Assembly (NCBI GenBank): GCA_003279715.1
Contig: QCGY01000009.1
Coordinates: forward strand, 1-49,214
Direction: 5' to 3'
DNA: 49,214 nucleotides
DNA from: Pelagibacteraceae bacterium AG-390-D18
Lineage (GTDB): Bacteria > Pseudomonadota > Alphaproteobacteria > Pelagibacterales > Pelagibacteraceae
Made by a program: the position numbers and the translations under genes. Of this stretch, positions 18,120 to 26,699 are shown in pieces. The notes below the pieces were generated by a model that searched no databases, had not been told where the DNA came from, and was given only the letters and a program-made list of their open reading frames with translations. Numbering within the stretch: position 1 is the stretch's first letter; the number at the start of each line of letters is the position of its first letter.

Positions 18120-19252
18120 AGAAAATTTTTGTTTTAACAGGTGAACCTTCAGGGGATAAATTGGCCTCAACAGTTATTTCAAAACTAATGATACAAAAGC
18201 CTAGTGTTAAGTATTTATCAGTGGGAGGATCACATATTAAAAAGTTAGGAATTCAATCAATTTTTGATCTCAAAGATATTACCTATCTTGGTTTTACCAG
18301 CGTATTGCTTAATATTTTTAAAATAAGGAGTAAGATTAATAAGACAGTTGATGAAATAATAAAATTTAATCCAGACATATTATTTAGCGTTGATAGCCCA
18401 GATTTTACATTAAGAGTTGCAGAGAGGGTTAAAAAAATAAACAATAATATAAAAACTATTCATTATGTTGCTCCTCAAGTTTGGGTTTGGCGTAAAAATA
18501 GGGTCAAAAAAATTAAAAAATTTATAGATCATATGCTTTTATTATTTAATTTTGAAAAAAAATATTTTGATCAAGAAAATATTAAAACAACATTTGTTGG
18601 CCACCCATTAATTGAAAGAAATGATAATGTTAAAATAGTTTTAAATAACTTGATATACAAAGATAAAAAAATTATATCAATTTTTCCTGGAAGTCGTAAA
18701 TCTGAAACAAATGTTCTTTTACCTATATTGTTAGATTTTATAAAACTGATGAACAATAAAGAAAATATTTATTCTTTTGTTTTCCATGCAACGGAAGATA
18801 ATAAAGATTTTATTTTTAATCATGTTAATAATTCTGGATTGAATAATATAGATGTTGTCTCAGATGAAAAAATTAAATCACAAATTTTATCTAATTCTAT
18901 TTTTGCTGTTTCTAAATCAGGTACTGTCTCTCTTCAAATCTCAAGTTCAAATATTCCGTCAATAATAATTTATAAATTAAGTTTTTTAAATTTTATGATT
19001 TTCAAATTATTAGTGAATGTTAAATTTGCTAATATTATTAATATAATAAATAACAAAGAAGTAATTCCAGAATTATTACAAAGCGAATGTAATGCTAAAG
19101 AAATTTTTAATACAGTTATTTATCTTTTAAAAAATCCTGAATTAATAAAAAAACAATTAAGTGATTGCAATAGAACTTTAGAGGGTATTAAATCTAAAAC
19201 GTCTTCTTCAAATGAATCAGCTTTAATCTTAAGTAAGTATCTTACTTTCTAA
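18116..19252 (+). CDS. lpxB: Lipid A disaccharide synthase LpxB
   Basis: 378 residues of a GT19-family glycosyltransferase. The N-terminal GEPSGDKLAS, the middle SVDSPDFTLRVAERVK and HYVAPQVWVWRKNRVKKIKK, VGHPLIE, and the C-terminal ISIFPGSRKSE and AVSKSGTVSLQIS blocks are diagnostic. It joins lipid X and UDP-2,3-diacylglucosamine into the lipid A disaccharide at the inner face of the inner membrane. It ends the plus-strand run. Its last 24 bases overlap the end of gltX on the opposite strand, so there is no room for an intergenic terminator. Confidence 0.97.
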   Translation: MKKIFVLTGEPSGDKLASTVISKLMIQKPSVKYLSVGGSHIKKLGIQSIFDLKDITYLGFTSVLLNIFKIRSKINKTVDEIIKFNPDILFSVDSPDFTLRVAERVKKINNNIKTIHYVAPQVWVWRKNRVKKIKKFIDHMLLLFNFEKKYFDQENIKTTFVGHPLIERNDNVKIVLNNLIYKDKKIISIFPGSRKSETNVLLPILLDFIKLMNNKENIYSFVFHATEDNKDFIFNHVNNSGLNNIDVVSDEKIKSQILSNSIFAVSKSGTVSLQISSSNIPSIIIYKLSFLNFMIFKLLVNVKFANIINIINNKEVIPELLQSECNAKEIFNTVIYLLKNPELIKKQLSDCNRTLEGIKSKTSSSNESALILSKYLTF

Positions 19253-20629
19253 TCTTTTTTTAACTTCTTCTTTACCTAAAGAAATTACAATATCATAAAG
19301 TCCTGGGCCAAATTTAGATCCAGTTAAGGCCACTCTTAACGGTTGACCAACTCCTTTAAAATTTGTTTCGTATTTTTTTATTAATTTATTTACAACTGGT
19401 TCAAGACTTTCTTTGTTTAAATTTTCTATACTTGATAAATTATTATTAAATTCTTTTATGATGTTTTTTGCTTTTTCATCTACTAATTTGAAATCCTCAA
19501 CTTCAAATTTTACTTCATCTAATATTATGTATTTTGCATTGTTGTAAATATCCTCTAAAGTTTTCGCTTTATTTTTGAGAAAAGATAATGAAGGTTTGAT
19601 TTTTACTCCTTTTACTGGGTATATTTTTTCTTTATATATCTCACAATATTCAACCAAATGTTGATATAGCTCATTTTCTTCTATGTTTTTTATATAATAT
19701 TCATTCATTGATAAGATTCTGCTCATATCTAGTTTTGAAGGAGATTTGCCAATACCTTCTAAATTGAAGTTCTCAATACTTTCTTTTAAAGTAAATATTT
19801 CTTTATCTTCGAAGGACCAACCCAATCTTAGCAAATAATTCCTTAATGCATCAGGCATAATACCAATTTTTGAATAATCATCCAAAGTTGATGCGTTATC
19901 CCTTTTTGATAATTTCTTGCCCTCTATTGTGTGAATAAGAGGTATATGTGCAAATTTAGGTAAATCCCAGTTCATTGCTAAATAAATTTGTATTTGTTTA
20001 AAAGTATTAATCTTATGATCATCTCCTCTAATAATATGTGTCATATTCATTTGGTGATCATCAACAGTTGCAGACAAATTATATGTTGGCGTACCATCAT
20101 TTCTTAAAATTATAAAATCTTCAATTGTGTTATTATTAATTTCTACATCACCTTGAACCAAATCCTTTAGTATTGATGAGCCTTCTATTTTACTTTTGAA
20201 TCTTATTACTGGTTTTATATCTTTGGGAGCTTCAGATTCTGGTATATCTCTCCATTTTCTATTGTAAATATATGGAAGTTTTTTTTGTCTAGCTCTTTTT
20301 TTTTGTTCTTCAATTTCTTTAGTTGAACAGTAACATTTATATGCTTTACCATTTTTGAGTAGTTCATTTACTACATCTATATGATCATTAATTTTAGTTG
20401 ATTGAATATACTCTTCACCATCATGCTCTATACCAAGCCATTTTAAAGATTTAATAATTTGAATTTTATGCTCATCTTTAGATCTCTCTTTATCCGTATC
20501 TTCAATTCTTAGGTGAAAAGTTCCTTTTTGGTTTTTAGAAAATAACCAATTAAATAGTGCTGTTCTTACACCACCAATGTGAAGAGCTCCAGTGGGTGAG
20601 GGAGCAAATCTAGTTGCTACTTTTGACAT
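19229..20629 (-). CDS. gltX: Glutamyl-tRNA synthetase
   Basis: About 466 residues of a class I synthetase. The HIGH region is RFAPSPTGALHIGGVRTALFN at the N-terminus and the KMSKS-like loop is KLSKRDN near residue 245. The zinc-site and acceptor-binding region and the helical anticodon-binding half follow. It charges tRNA-Glu, or also tRNA-Gln if an amidotransferase is used; the sequence does not decide this. The preferred start is the ATG whose A is at 20629; a TTG one codon upstream is less likely. It is the last gene of the minus-strand trp-lexA-gltX series, 22 bases after lexA. The 3' end overlaps lpxB tail to tail. Confidence 0.97.
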   Translation of the reverse strand: MSKVATRFAPSPTGALHIGGVRTALFNWLFSKNQKGTFHLRIEDTDKERSKDEHKIQIIKSLKWLGIEHDGEEYIQSTKINDHIDVVNELLKNGKAYKCYCSTKEIEEQKKRARQKKLPYIYNRKWRDIPESEAPKDIKPVIRFKSKIEGSSILKDLVQGDVEINNNTIEDFIILRNDGTPTYNLSATVDDHQMNMTHIIRGDDHKINTFKQIQIYLAMNWDLPKFAHIPLIHTIEGKKLSKRDNASTLDDYSKIGIMPDALRNYLLRLGWSFEDKEIFTLKESIENFNLEGIGKSPSKLDMSRILSMNEYYIKNIEENELYQHLVEYCEIYKEKIYPVKGVKIKPSLSFLKNKAKTLEDIYNNAKYIILDEVKFEVEDFKLVDEKAKNIIKEFNNNLSSIENLNKESLEPVVNKLIKKYETNFKGVGQPLRVALTGSKFGPGLYDIVISLGKEEVKKRLESKILT

Positions 20630-20651
20630 CAATGATGTTTAGACTATTTTT

Positions 20652-21329
20652 TTAAAAGTTTCTATATAAAGATACTAAAACTCCTTGGACTTTTACTCTG
20701 TCAGGTCCAAAAATCTTAGTTTCATAGTTTCTATTAGCACTTTCAAGTGCTACAACTTTGCCTTTTTTACGAATTCTTTTAAGCATAGCTTCATGCTCAT
20801 CAATCAAAGCTACAACAATTTTTCCATTATCTGCGGTATCAGTCCTTCTTATAATAACAGTGTCACCTTCGTTGATACCAGCTTCTATCATAGAGTCTCC
20901 CTGAACTTTTAATCCAAAATAATCTCCATTTTTTTCTAGATTACTTGGCAGAGGAATTCTTGAAACCTCATTTTGTATAGCTTCAACTGGTGTGCCAGCA
21001 GCTATTTTTCCCAAAACAGGAACTTCCATTTCATCAGAATTAATATTAACTTCATCCAAACCACCTCTAATTACACTGGGTGAGAAATTATTATAAATAT
21101 CATTTGCAGATGCTGTTTCTGGCAATTTAATCACCTCTAAAGCTCTTGCTTTGTGGGCTAATCTCTTAATAAATCCTCTTTCCTCTAAAGCACTAATTAA
21201 TCTATGAATTCCTGATTTAGATTTTAAGTTTAGTGATTGTTTCATTTCTTCATAAGAAGGTGAAACTCCAGAACTTCTCAACCTCTTGTTGATAAATAAA
21301 AGCAGGTTTTTTTGTTTTTTAGTAAGCAT
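20652..21329 (-). CDS. lexA: SOS repressor LexA
   Basis: 225 residues. The N-terminal winged helix-turn-helix (LTKKQKNLLLFINKRLRSSGVSPSYEEM to about residue 65) is followed by a longer linker than in E. coli and the S24 peptidase domain. The self-cleavage site is Ala111-Gly112 in GKIAAGTP, the catalytic serine is Ser146 in GDSM, and the lysine is Lys184 in EAMLKR. All are intact, so RecA-stimulated autocleavage should work. It represses DNA-damage genes. It has its own upstream region with a canonical alphaproteobacterial LexA box, so it is probably autoregulated rather than only read from the trp genes before it. Confidence 0.97.
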   Translation of the reverse strand: MLTKKQKNLLLFINKRLRSSGVSPSYEEMKQSLNLKSKSGIHRLISALEERGFIKRLAHKARALEVIKLPETASANDIYNNFSPSVIRGGLDEVNINSDEMEVPVLGKIAAGTPVEAIQNEVSRIPLPSNLEKNGDYFGLKVQGDSMIEAGINEGDTVIIRRTDTADNGKIVVALIDEHEAMLKRIRKKGKVVALESANRNYETKIFGPDRVKVQGVLVSLYRNF

Positions 21330-21331
21330 AA

Positions 21332-21346
21332 GAACAAATATCGTAC
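21332..21346. promoter_or_regulatory. Possible second, imperfect LexA half-site pair
   Basis: Read on the minus strand this is GTAC-N7-GTTC, one base away from the GTTC-N7-GTTC operator, and it lies directly between the perfect box and the lexA start codon. Two sites close together would allow cooperative or graded repression. It could also be chance in this short region. Confidence 0.35.
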
Positions 21347-21353
21347 AAATAAT

Positions 21354-21368
21354 GTTCTATAAAAGTTC
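21354..21368. promoter_or_regulatory. LexA (SOS) box of lexA
   Basis: GTTCTATAAAAGTTC is an exact match to the alphaproteobacterial LexA operator GTTC-N7-GTTC. It lies 25 bases upstream of the lexA start (minus strand), where it would overlap a -10 region such as TAGAAC/TATAGA in the coding orientation. This supports negative autoregulation of lexA. It is located between trpC and lexA, so SOS control probably applies to lexA-gltX and not to the trp genes. Confidence 0.85.
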
Positions 21369-21418
21369 TAATAAATAAACAATAGGTAAAAAGTTCAGTA
21401 AAATAGAGGTTTATTTAA

Positions 21419-22210
21419 CTATAAAACAGAGAAAATAGAATTTTCTGACAAATTTTTTAAAAGTGATTCACCAATTAAAAAAGTTCTTATAGAAGTTTTA
21501 TTCTTTAAATCTAGAAGTTCATTTTTTGTTTTAATTCCACTTTCAGAAATTAAAGACCCTTGGTGTTTCTTAAGAACATCGTGAATATCGTAGGTTGTAT
21601 TTATGTCTGTTTTTAATGTTTTTAAATTTCTATTGTTAATTCCAATTAAAGCTTCTTTAAAATTTAGAGCTTTTTCCGCTTCTTCTACAGTATGTACTTC
21701 AACAATAACTGACATGTTAAATTTTAATGCTTCTTCATATAATTCATGAGCCAAATCATCAGATACTCCAGCTAAAATAATTAAAATAGCATCAGCGCCA
21801 TAACTTTTTACTAAAGGTACTTGAAATTTATCAATAAAAAAATCTTTACATAAAATTGGTAAGTTAAATTTTTGTTTTATTTTACTGATATGAATTAAAT
21901 TTCCTAAAAAAAAATCTTCCTCAGTAAGAACAGATAAGCAAGTTACATTATTTTCGTTATAAATTTTTGCAATTTCAACAGGATTATAATCTTCTATAAT
22001 TACTCCCGCTGAAGGACTTGCTTTTTTAATTTCAGCTATAATTGAGATTTTATCTTGAATTATGTTATTTTGAATTTTTTCTTTAAAATTAGTAAAATTA
22101 TTATTTTTACCGATAATTTCATTTAAAGAATCCAAACTTATGGATTTCTTAAGAGTATCGACTCTTTCAATTTTTTTTGTGATAATATTATTTAATATAT
22201 TTTCAGACAT
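21419..22210 (-). CDS. trpC: Indole-3-glycerol phosphate synthase
   Basis: 263 residues of a TIM-barrel enzyme that closes the indole ring from CdRP in tryptophan synthesis. Conserved blocks visible are IIAEIKKASPSAGVI (catalytic lysine), VTCLSVLTEEDFFLGN, LPILCKDFFIDKFQV (second lysine), AILIILAGV, LIGINNRNLKTLKTD and LISESGIKT. The start overlaps the trpD stop by eight bases. The order trpE-trpG-trpD-trpC followed by lexA is an alphaproteobacterial arrangement; trpF, trpB and trpA are not in this window. moaC/moeA, often between trpC and lexA in relatives, are absent here. Confidence 0.97.
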   Translation of the reverse strand: MSENILNNIITKKIERVDTLKKSISLDSLNEIIGKNNNFTNFKEKIQNNIIQDKISIIAEIKKASPSAGVIIEDYNPVEIAKIYNENNVTCLSVLTEEDFFLGNLIHISKIKQKFNLPILCKDFFIDKFQVPLVKSYGADAILIILAGVSDDLAHELYEEALKFNMSVIVEVHTVEEAEKALNFKEALIGINNRNLKTLKTDINTTYDIHDVLKKHQGSLISESGIKTKNELLDLKNKTSIRTFLIGESLLKNLSENSIFSVL

Positions 22211-23195
22211 TTTTTATTTTTTTCAAATGTAAATAGGGTTTACCTGATAAAATAAACTCTCTACAAAAATTATAAGCATCTGAAAATTCAATGAATTTTT
22301 CACTAACAATTAATCCAGCAGCTGAATTTAAACAAACAGCTTTTGAAAAGTCATTATCTGTACCTTTAAAAATTTCAATCATTTTATTAGCATTGAAGTT
22401 AGCATCATCTCCAATTAAATTTTCAAATTTTTCTGCATTTACATTAAGAATTTTTGGATCAATTGTAATTTCAGATATTTTTTCATCTTTTAATTGAACA
22501 ACATTTGTATTTGCGTATGGAGAAATCTCATCTAAACCATCATCACTATTTACAATCCATGCAAATTTTATACCTAGGTTTTTAAGTCCTTCAGCAAATA
22601 TTGTAAGTAATTTTTTATCGAATACTCCTACAACTTGTCTATCAACTAATGCAGGGTTGCTTAACGGACCAATCATATTAAAAATAGTTCTTTTGCCAAT
22701 TTTCTTTCTTACAGGCCCAACAAATCTCATTGCACTATGATAGTTTGGCGCAAACATAAAACCAAAGTTATTATTATTAATTTCTTTTTCTATGTCGTTT
22801 GGCTCAAGATTTATTTTAATTTTAAGTGCCTCTAAAACATCACCAGACCCACATTTTGATGAGACAGCTTTATTGCCATGTTTTGCTACTTTTGTGCCCA
22901 TACTTGCTAAAAGTAAAGCTGATGCGGTGGAAATATTTAAGGTATTCATACCATCACCACCAGTTCCGCAGGTATCAACACAATCAGTTACGTTTACTCT
23001 TTTTGATTTTTCTCTAAGGACATAAACTCCACCAGCAATTTCATCTGAAACTTCACCTTTTTCAGAGAGTAGGGTTAAAAAATCATATATTTCTCCCTCA
23101 TTGGCTTTACCTGTCATTAACAATTCAAAAGCAGATTTGCTTTCTTCAAAAGTTAAATGTTCTTTTTTTCTTAATTTTTCTAAAATTTGTTCCAT
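22203..23195 (-). CDS. trpD: Anthranilate phosphoribosyltransferase
   Basis: 330 residues. It transfers phosphoribose from PRPP to anthranilate. The glycine-rich PRPP loop DTCGTGGDGMNTLNIST is near residues 78-94, followed by VAKHGNKAVSSKCGSGDVLEAL, FMFAPNYHSAMRFVGPVRK, RTIFNMIGPLSNPA and DGLDEIS. All family signatures are present. The start is four codon-lengths or less from the end of trpG, and trpC starts inside its end. If the upstream trpG is truly broken, the substrate anthranilate would depend on ammonia-driven TrpE. Confidence 0.97.
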   Translation of the reverse strand: MEQILEKLRKKEHLTFEESKSAFELLMTGKANEGEIYDFLTLLSEKGEVSDEIAGGVYVLREKSKRVNVTDCVDTCGTGGDGMNTLNISTASALLLASMGTKVAKHGNKAVSSKCGSGDVLEALKIKINLEPNDIEKEINNNNFGFMFAPNYHSAMRFVGPVRKKIGKRTIFNMIGPLSNPALVDRQVVGVFDKKLLTIFAEGLKNLGIKFAWIVNSDDGLDEISPYANTNVVQLKDEKISEITIDPKILNVNAEKFENLIGDDANFNANKMIEIFKGTDNDFSKAVCLNSAAGLIVSEKFIEFSDAYNFCREFILSGKPYLHLKKIKNV

Positions 23196-23198
23196 AAA

Positions 23199-23766
23199 TT
23201 AATAATTTACAAAGTTCTTTAATATTTTCATTCCTAATTTAGTTTTAATACTTTCTGGATGGAATTGTACACCATGAATATTGTATTTTTTGTGTTGAAC
23301 CCCCATAATTAATCCATCATCAGTTTCTGCAGTAATTTCTAAGTTTTTAGATAATGATTTTTTATCAATAATTAAACTATGATATCTTGTGGCTTCAAAT
23401 GATCCTGGAAGATTTTTTAAAATTCCAATTTGCCTAGATTTAATATTACTTGTTTTTCCATGCATTAACTTTTTTGCTTGAACAATTTTTGACCCAAAAA
23501 CTTGACCTATGATTTGATGTCCCAGACACACTCCAAGAAATGGAAGATCTTTATATAAGGTTTTTTAAAATATTCAAACAATTTCCCGATTGATTTGGAT
23601 TTCCAGGTCCGGGTGAAATTACAATTTTATTATATCTTTTTTTGATAATTTCTTTTGGGGTAATTTTATCATTTCTGACAACATCAACCTTTGTTTTTAA
23701 AGATGAAAGATAATGATAAAGGTTAAATGTAAAACTATCGTAATTGTCAATTAATAATATTTTCAT
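23199..23766 (-). pseudogene. trpG: Anthranilate synthase glutaminase TrpG, split by a +1 frameshift
   Basis: A class I glutamine amidotransferase gene of about 190 codons that is open in two frames. The first part (23551-23766) encodes MKILLIDNYDSFTFNLYHYL and the ISPGPGNP motif, then stops at TAA. The second part, in the +1 frame, encodes LPFLGVCLGHQIIGQVFG (with the nucleophile Cys) and the C-terminal GVQFHPESI with the catalytic His-Glu. The shift must lie between 23551 and 23565, most simply one extra A (coding strand) in the A6 run at 23561-23566. Removing one base gives a full-length protein. Neither half alone would be active. The cause could be sequencing or assembly error, a recent mutation, or transcript slippage. 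The ATG overlaps the trpE stop (TAATG). Confidence 0.85.
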
Positions 23767-25226
23767 TATCTTAATGCATTAATCAAAGCTTTAGCTTTGT
23801 TTACTGTTTCTTCATATTCTTTTATTGGTTTGCTATCTGCAACAATCCCAGCACCAGCTTGAACATAAAATTTCTTATTTTTTGCAACTGCAGTTCTTAA
23901 GGCAATACAAGTATCAAATTCTCCGTTTGCTGAAAAATATCCAATGCCACCTGCATATACTTTTCTTCTTGTTGTTTCTAATTCATCAATAATTTCCATA
24001 GCTCTTATTTTAGGAGCTCCAGATACTGTGCCAGCTGGAAAGCCAGACAATAAAGATTTAAATTTTGAGAACTTTTTATTATACTCTCCTATTACATTAG
24101 AAACTATATGCATAACATGAGAATATCTCTCAATAATAAAACTCTCTGTTACTTTAACAGAATTGATTTTAGAAACTTTACCCGCATCATTTCTACCTAG
24201 GTCTAAAAGCATTAAATGCTCTGATAATTCTTTTTTATCTTTTAATAAATCTTTTTCATAATAAAGATCCTCTTTTTTCGTTTTTCCTCTTGGTCTTGTT
24301 CCAGCTATTGGTCTTACTGTTATTTTATTATCTCTTAATCTTACTAGTATTTCAGGACTAGCCCCAACTATTTGAAAATCGTTAAAATTGAAGAAAAACA
24401 TGAAGGGAGAGGGGTTTGTAACTCTTAATTTTTTATAAATCTCAAGAGGATTTTTTGTAAGTTTAGCTTCAAACCTTTGGCTTAAAACTACTTGAAAAAT
24501 ATCACCTAATTTAATGTATTTTTTCGCTTTATTAACCATATTAAGAAATTTGTTTTTAGGTGTATTAGACTTAACCTTAATTTCTTTAAAAACATTACTT
24601 TTTGTTTTGTTTGAATTTTTTAAAGTAGATTGAATTGTAAGTTTGAAAAGTTCAGAATTTATATCATCAAACTTCTTTTGATAATTTGTAATTTTTTCAT
24701 CATTAAATATATTAATTATGTAAAATATTTCTTTTTTTAAATTATCATGAATTATAAGAGTTTTAGGTCTTAGCAATCTAACGTCTGGTAAATTAAGATC
24801 ATTTTTACATTTATTAGGGATTTTTTCTATATATCTAATGGAATCATATGAGAAATATCCTGAGATTAAAGAACAAATCTTTGGTAATTCTTTAGGAGTT
24901 TCAAATTTAAACTCCTCAATTATCTTTTCTATTAATTCTTCAGGCTTATCTTTTAACTTAATTTTTTTTTTGTTTTTAATTAGATAAGAATTTTTGTTAT
25001 TAAATTCCCAAATTTTATCAGGGTTTTTGCCAAAAATAGTATATCTTCCTTTTATCTTACCTTTTTCAACAGACTCAAAAATAAAGCTATTTTTTTCAAT
25101 TAAAAAATTATCAATTAAATTAATTACTGCATCATCATTTTTGACTTTTTTAGAAGTATAGATAATTTGATTTTTTTTGCTTCTATGTCGAAACTTAAAA
25201 TCTTTGAAGTTTCGATTGATTATCAT
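23766..25226 (-). CDS. trpE: Anthranilate synthase component I
   Basis: 486 residues of the chorismate-binding family. The C-terminal catalytic signatures are complete: GDIFQVVLSQRFEA, GASPEILVRL, RPIAGTRPRGKTKKEDL, HLMLLDLGRNDAGKVS and SGFPAGTVSGAPKIRAMEII. The last block and direct linkage to trpG-trpD-trpC argue for TrpE rather than PabB. It makes anthranilate from chorismate using ammonia delivered by TrpG. The start overlaps the stop of the upstream chaperone gene by ATGA, so a separate trp attenuator has no room here. No leader peptide with Trp codons was found upstream. Confidence 0.95.
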   Translation of the reverse strand: MIINRNFKDFKFRHRSKKNQIIYTSKKVKNDDAVINLIDNFLIEKNSFIFESVEKGKIKGRYTIFGKNPDKIWEFNNKNSYLIKNKKKIKLKDKPEELIEKIIEEFKFETPKELPKICSLISGYFSYDSIRYIEKIPNKCKNDLNLPDVRLLRPKTLIIHDNLKKEIFYIINIFNDEKITNYQKKFDDINSELFKLTIQSTLKNSNKTKSNVFKEIKVKSNTPKNKFLNMVNKAKKYIKLGDIFQVVLSQRFEAKLTKNPLEIYKKLRVTNPSPFMFFFNFNDFQIVGASPEILVRLRDNKITVRPIAGTRPRGKTKKEDLYYEKDLLKDKKELSEHLMLLDLGRNDAGKVSKINSVKVTESFIIERYSHVMHIVSNVIGEYNKKFSKFKSLLSGFPAGTVSGAPKIRAMEIIDELETTRRKVYAGGIGYFSANGEFDTCIALRTAVAKNKKFYVQAGAGIVADSKPIKEYEETVNKAKALINALR

Positions 25227-26644
25227 TTGAAATAATTTTTAACTCTATCAATAGTTTTTTGATTTAATTGAACTTGATATTTAATATTTAGTAGTTGATC
25301 GTAAGATTGAAGAATAGTTTTTCTAGTATTAGTATTTTGGTTACTAACAAAATTTAGATAATTTTCATCAGTTTCGCTAAATGTATTTTTTTTTGTGCTA
25401 ACTAGTTTTACTAAATATATTTTATTTTCTTTATCATTTACTAATGTGAAAGAATTAATAGGCAATGAATAAAGCATTTTAACTGAATTTGTCTCAAATT
25501 TATCAATATCATCAATTGAATTTATAGTTATATACTCAATACTAAAACCACCCATTTCTTTAAACTTATTGTTATCGAATTCATTTTTTTGAATGTTTTC
25601 TAATATATTTTTATTTTTATCAAATTTACCTTTTTGATATACTAATTCACGTAATCCTTTTTTTATAGTTTCATCTGTTAAATCTGGCACTTTGTCGTAT
25701 TGGTTAGTAATATTGTATAATAAAAAATTATCTCCATCTTCAATAAGGTCTAATTTTGTAGATCTTTTTGAATATATATTATCTTCATTCTTTTTTTCAG
25801 TTGTAGTAGGAGTAAATTCTTTTACTTCATTTACGACTACACTTAAATTTTCAATAATAGATTCAAAACTGTTTCCTTGAGAGATTCTATTTTCAATTTT
25901 ATCTATTTCATCAAAAAACTCTTGATTAAATTCTTCTAAACCAATTAAATTTTTAGGATTTAGGACAGCATATTTAAAATCTATATACTCACTTTTTAAT
26001 TGTTCTTTATTTTCCTCTAAAAATTTTTCAATTTCCAAATTAGTATATTCATTTTTATCTTTATAAAGATTTTCCATTGCAAAATATTCAAGATCTAAAG
26101 ATTTATTCTCTTCTTCAAATTTCTTTTTAGTAAGAAAATTGGGAGTTATTGTTCCAGCTCCAATAAAATCAAATAGATGTTTTTGTAGTTCACGATTTTT
26201 TAATTGTAATTCAAACATGGGTGCTGACATATTATTTGATAGTAAAAATTTTTCATACTTAGTTCTTTGAAAAACGTTATTCTCATCTTGAAAATTTTTG
26301 TTTTCTTTAATCTTTTTTAAAACTGTTAATTCAGTGATTGAAAGATCAAAATCTTTTACTTCTAAGTCAATTAAAGTTGTCGAGATTAAACCTGATAATA
26401 GTTCCTCAATTATATTATTTTCTAAATTTTCTCTAATAGCTTGTTGTGAAATTCCACTTTCATTAACATAGTTCATAAAATCTTGAGTAGTTACATTAGT
26501 TTTATTAATTTTAGCGATGTTGTTTTGGTTGTTAGTACTAAAACCTCCTCCAAAGCCACCAAAGCCAAAAGCAATTATAATGACCGCAATTAAGATTAAA
26601 CCACCTAATTTTTTCGCACCAAATTTTTTCAAAGTTTCTATCAT
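25223..26644 (-). CDS. PpiD/SurA-N-like periplasmic chaperone, membrane anchored
   Basis: 473 residues. A single N-terminal membrane anchor lies at about residues 12-32 (KLGGLILIAVIIIAFGFGGFGG), followed by a SurA_N_3-like helical chaperone domain (VTTQDFMNYV, RTKYEKFLLSNNMSAPMFELQLKNRE, typical of PpiD). E. coli PpiD is about 620 residues and has a parvulin domain; here I find no clear parvulin signature and the protein is about 150 residues shorter. It is probably a holdase attached to the inner membrane, near the Sec translocon, rather than an active prolyl isomerase. In Alphaproteobacteria this gene is commonly found between tpiA and trpE, as here. It is divergent from tpiA with a 55-base gap. 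Confidence 0.8.
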   Translation of the reverse strand: MIETLKKFGAKKLGGLILIAVIIIAFGFGGFGGGFSTNNQNNIAKINKTNVTTQDFMNYVNESGISQQAIRENLENNIIEELLSGLISTTLIDLEVKDFDLSITELTVLKKIKENKNFQDENNVFQRTKYEKFLLSNNMSAPMFELQLKNRELQKHLFDFIGAGTITPNFLTKKKFEEENKSLDLEYFAMENLYKDKNEYTNLEIEKFLEENKEQLKSEYIDFKYAVLNPKNLIGLEEFNQEFFDEIDKIENRISQGNSFESIIENLSVVVNEVKEFTPTTTEKKNEDNIYSKRSTKLDLIEDGDNFLLYNITNQYDKVPDLTDETIKKGLRELVYQKGKFDKNKNILENIQKNEFDNNKFKEMGGFSIEYITINSIDDIDKFETNSVKMLYSLPINSFTLVNDKENKIYLVKLVSTKKNTFSETDENYLNFVSNQNTNTRKTILQSYDQLLNIKYQVQLNQKTIDRVKNYFK

Positions 26645-26699
26645 TAGCTATAAATTTATTGATCTGTAAAAAACAAATCTATAGATTAAAATTTCAATT

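Noticed and set aside
22792..23025. Open frames of 63-77 codons on the plus strand inside trpD
   Set aside because: They are antisense to well-conserved trpD codons, have no start signal and no family resemblance; shadows of the real gene. The same holds for the other antisense frames in lpxA, aapJ, aapP, trkA and valS.
23199..23531. The C-terminal trpG part as a separate small gene
   Set aside because: It would start inside the active-site motif (GVCLGHQ) with no ribosome-binding site and lacks the N-terminal half of the domain; it is simply the downstream part of the broken gene.
23560..23572. Canonical -1 slippery heptamers (T TTA AAA and A AAA AAC) at the trpG break, suggesting programmed -1 frameshifting
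   Set aside because: The second half of TrpG is in the +1 frame. A -1 shift would enter the third frame and does not restore the protein, so classical -1 programmed frameshifting cannot explain the gene.
25227..25290. Tryptophan attenuator/leader peptide before trpE
   Set aside because: trpE starts within the stop codon region of the preceding gene; no small frame with adjacent Trp codons or terminator hairpin exists there.
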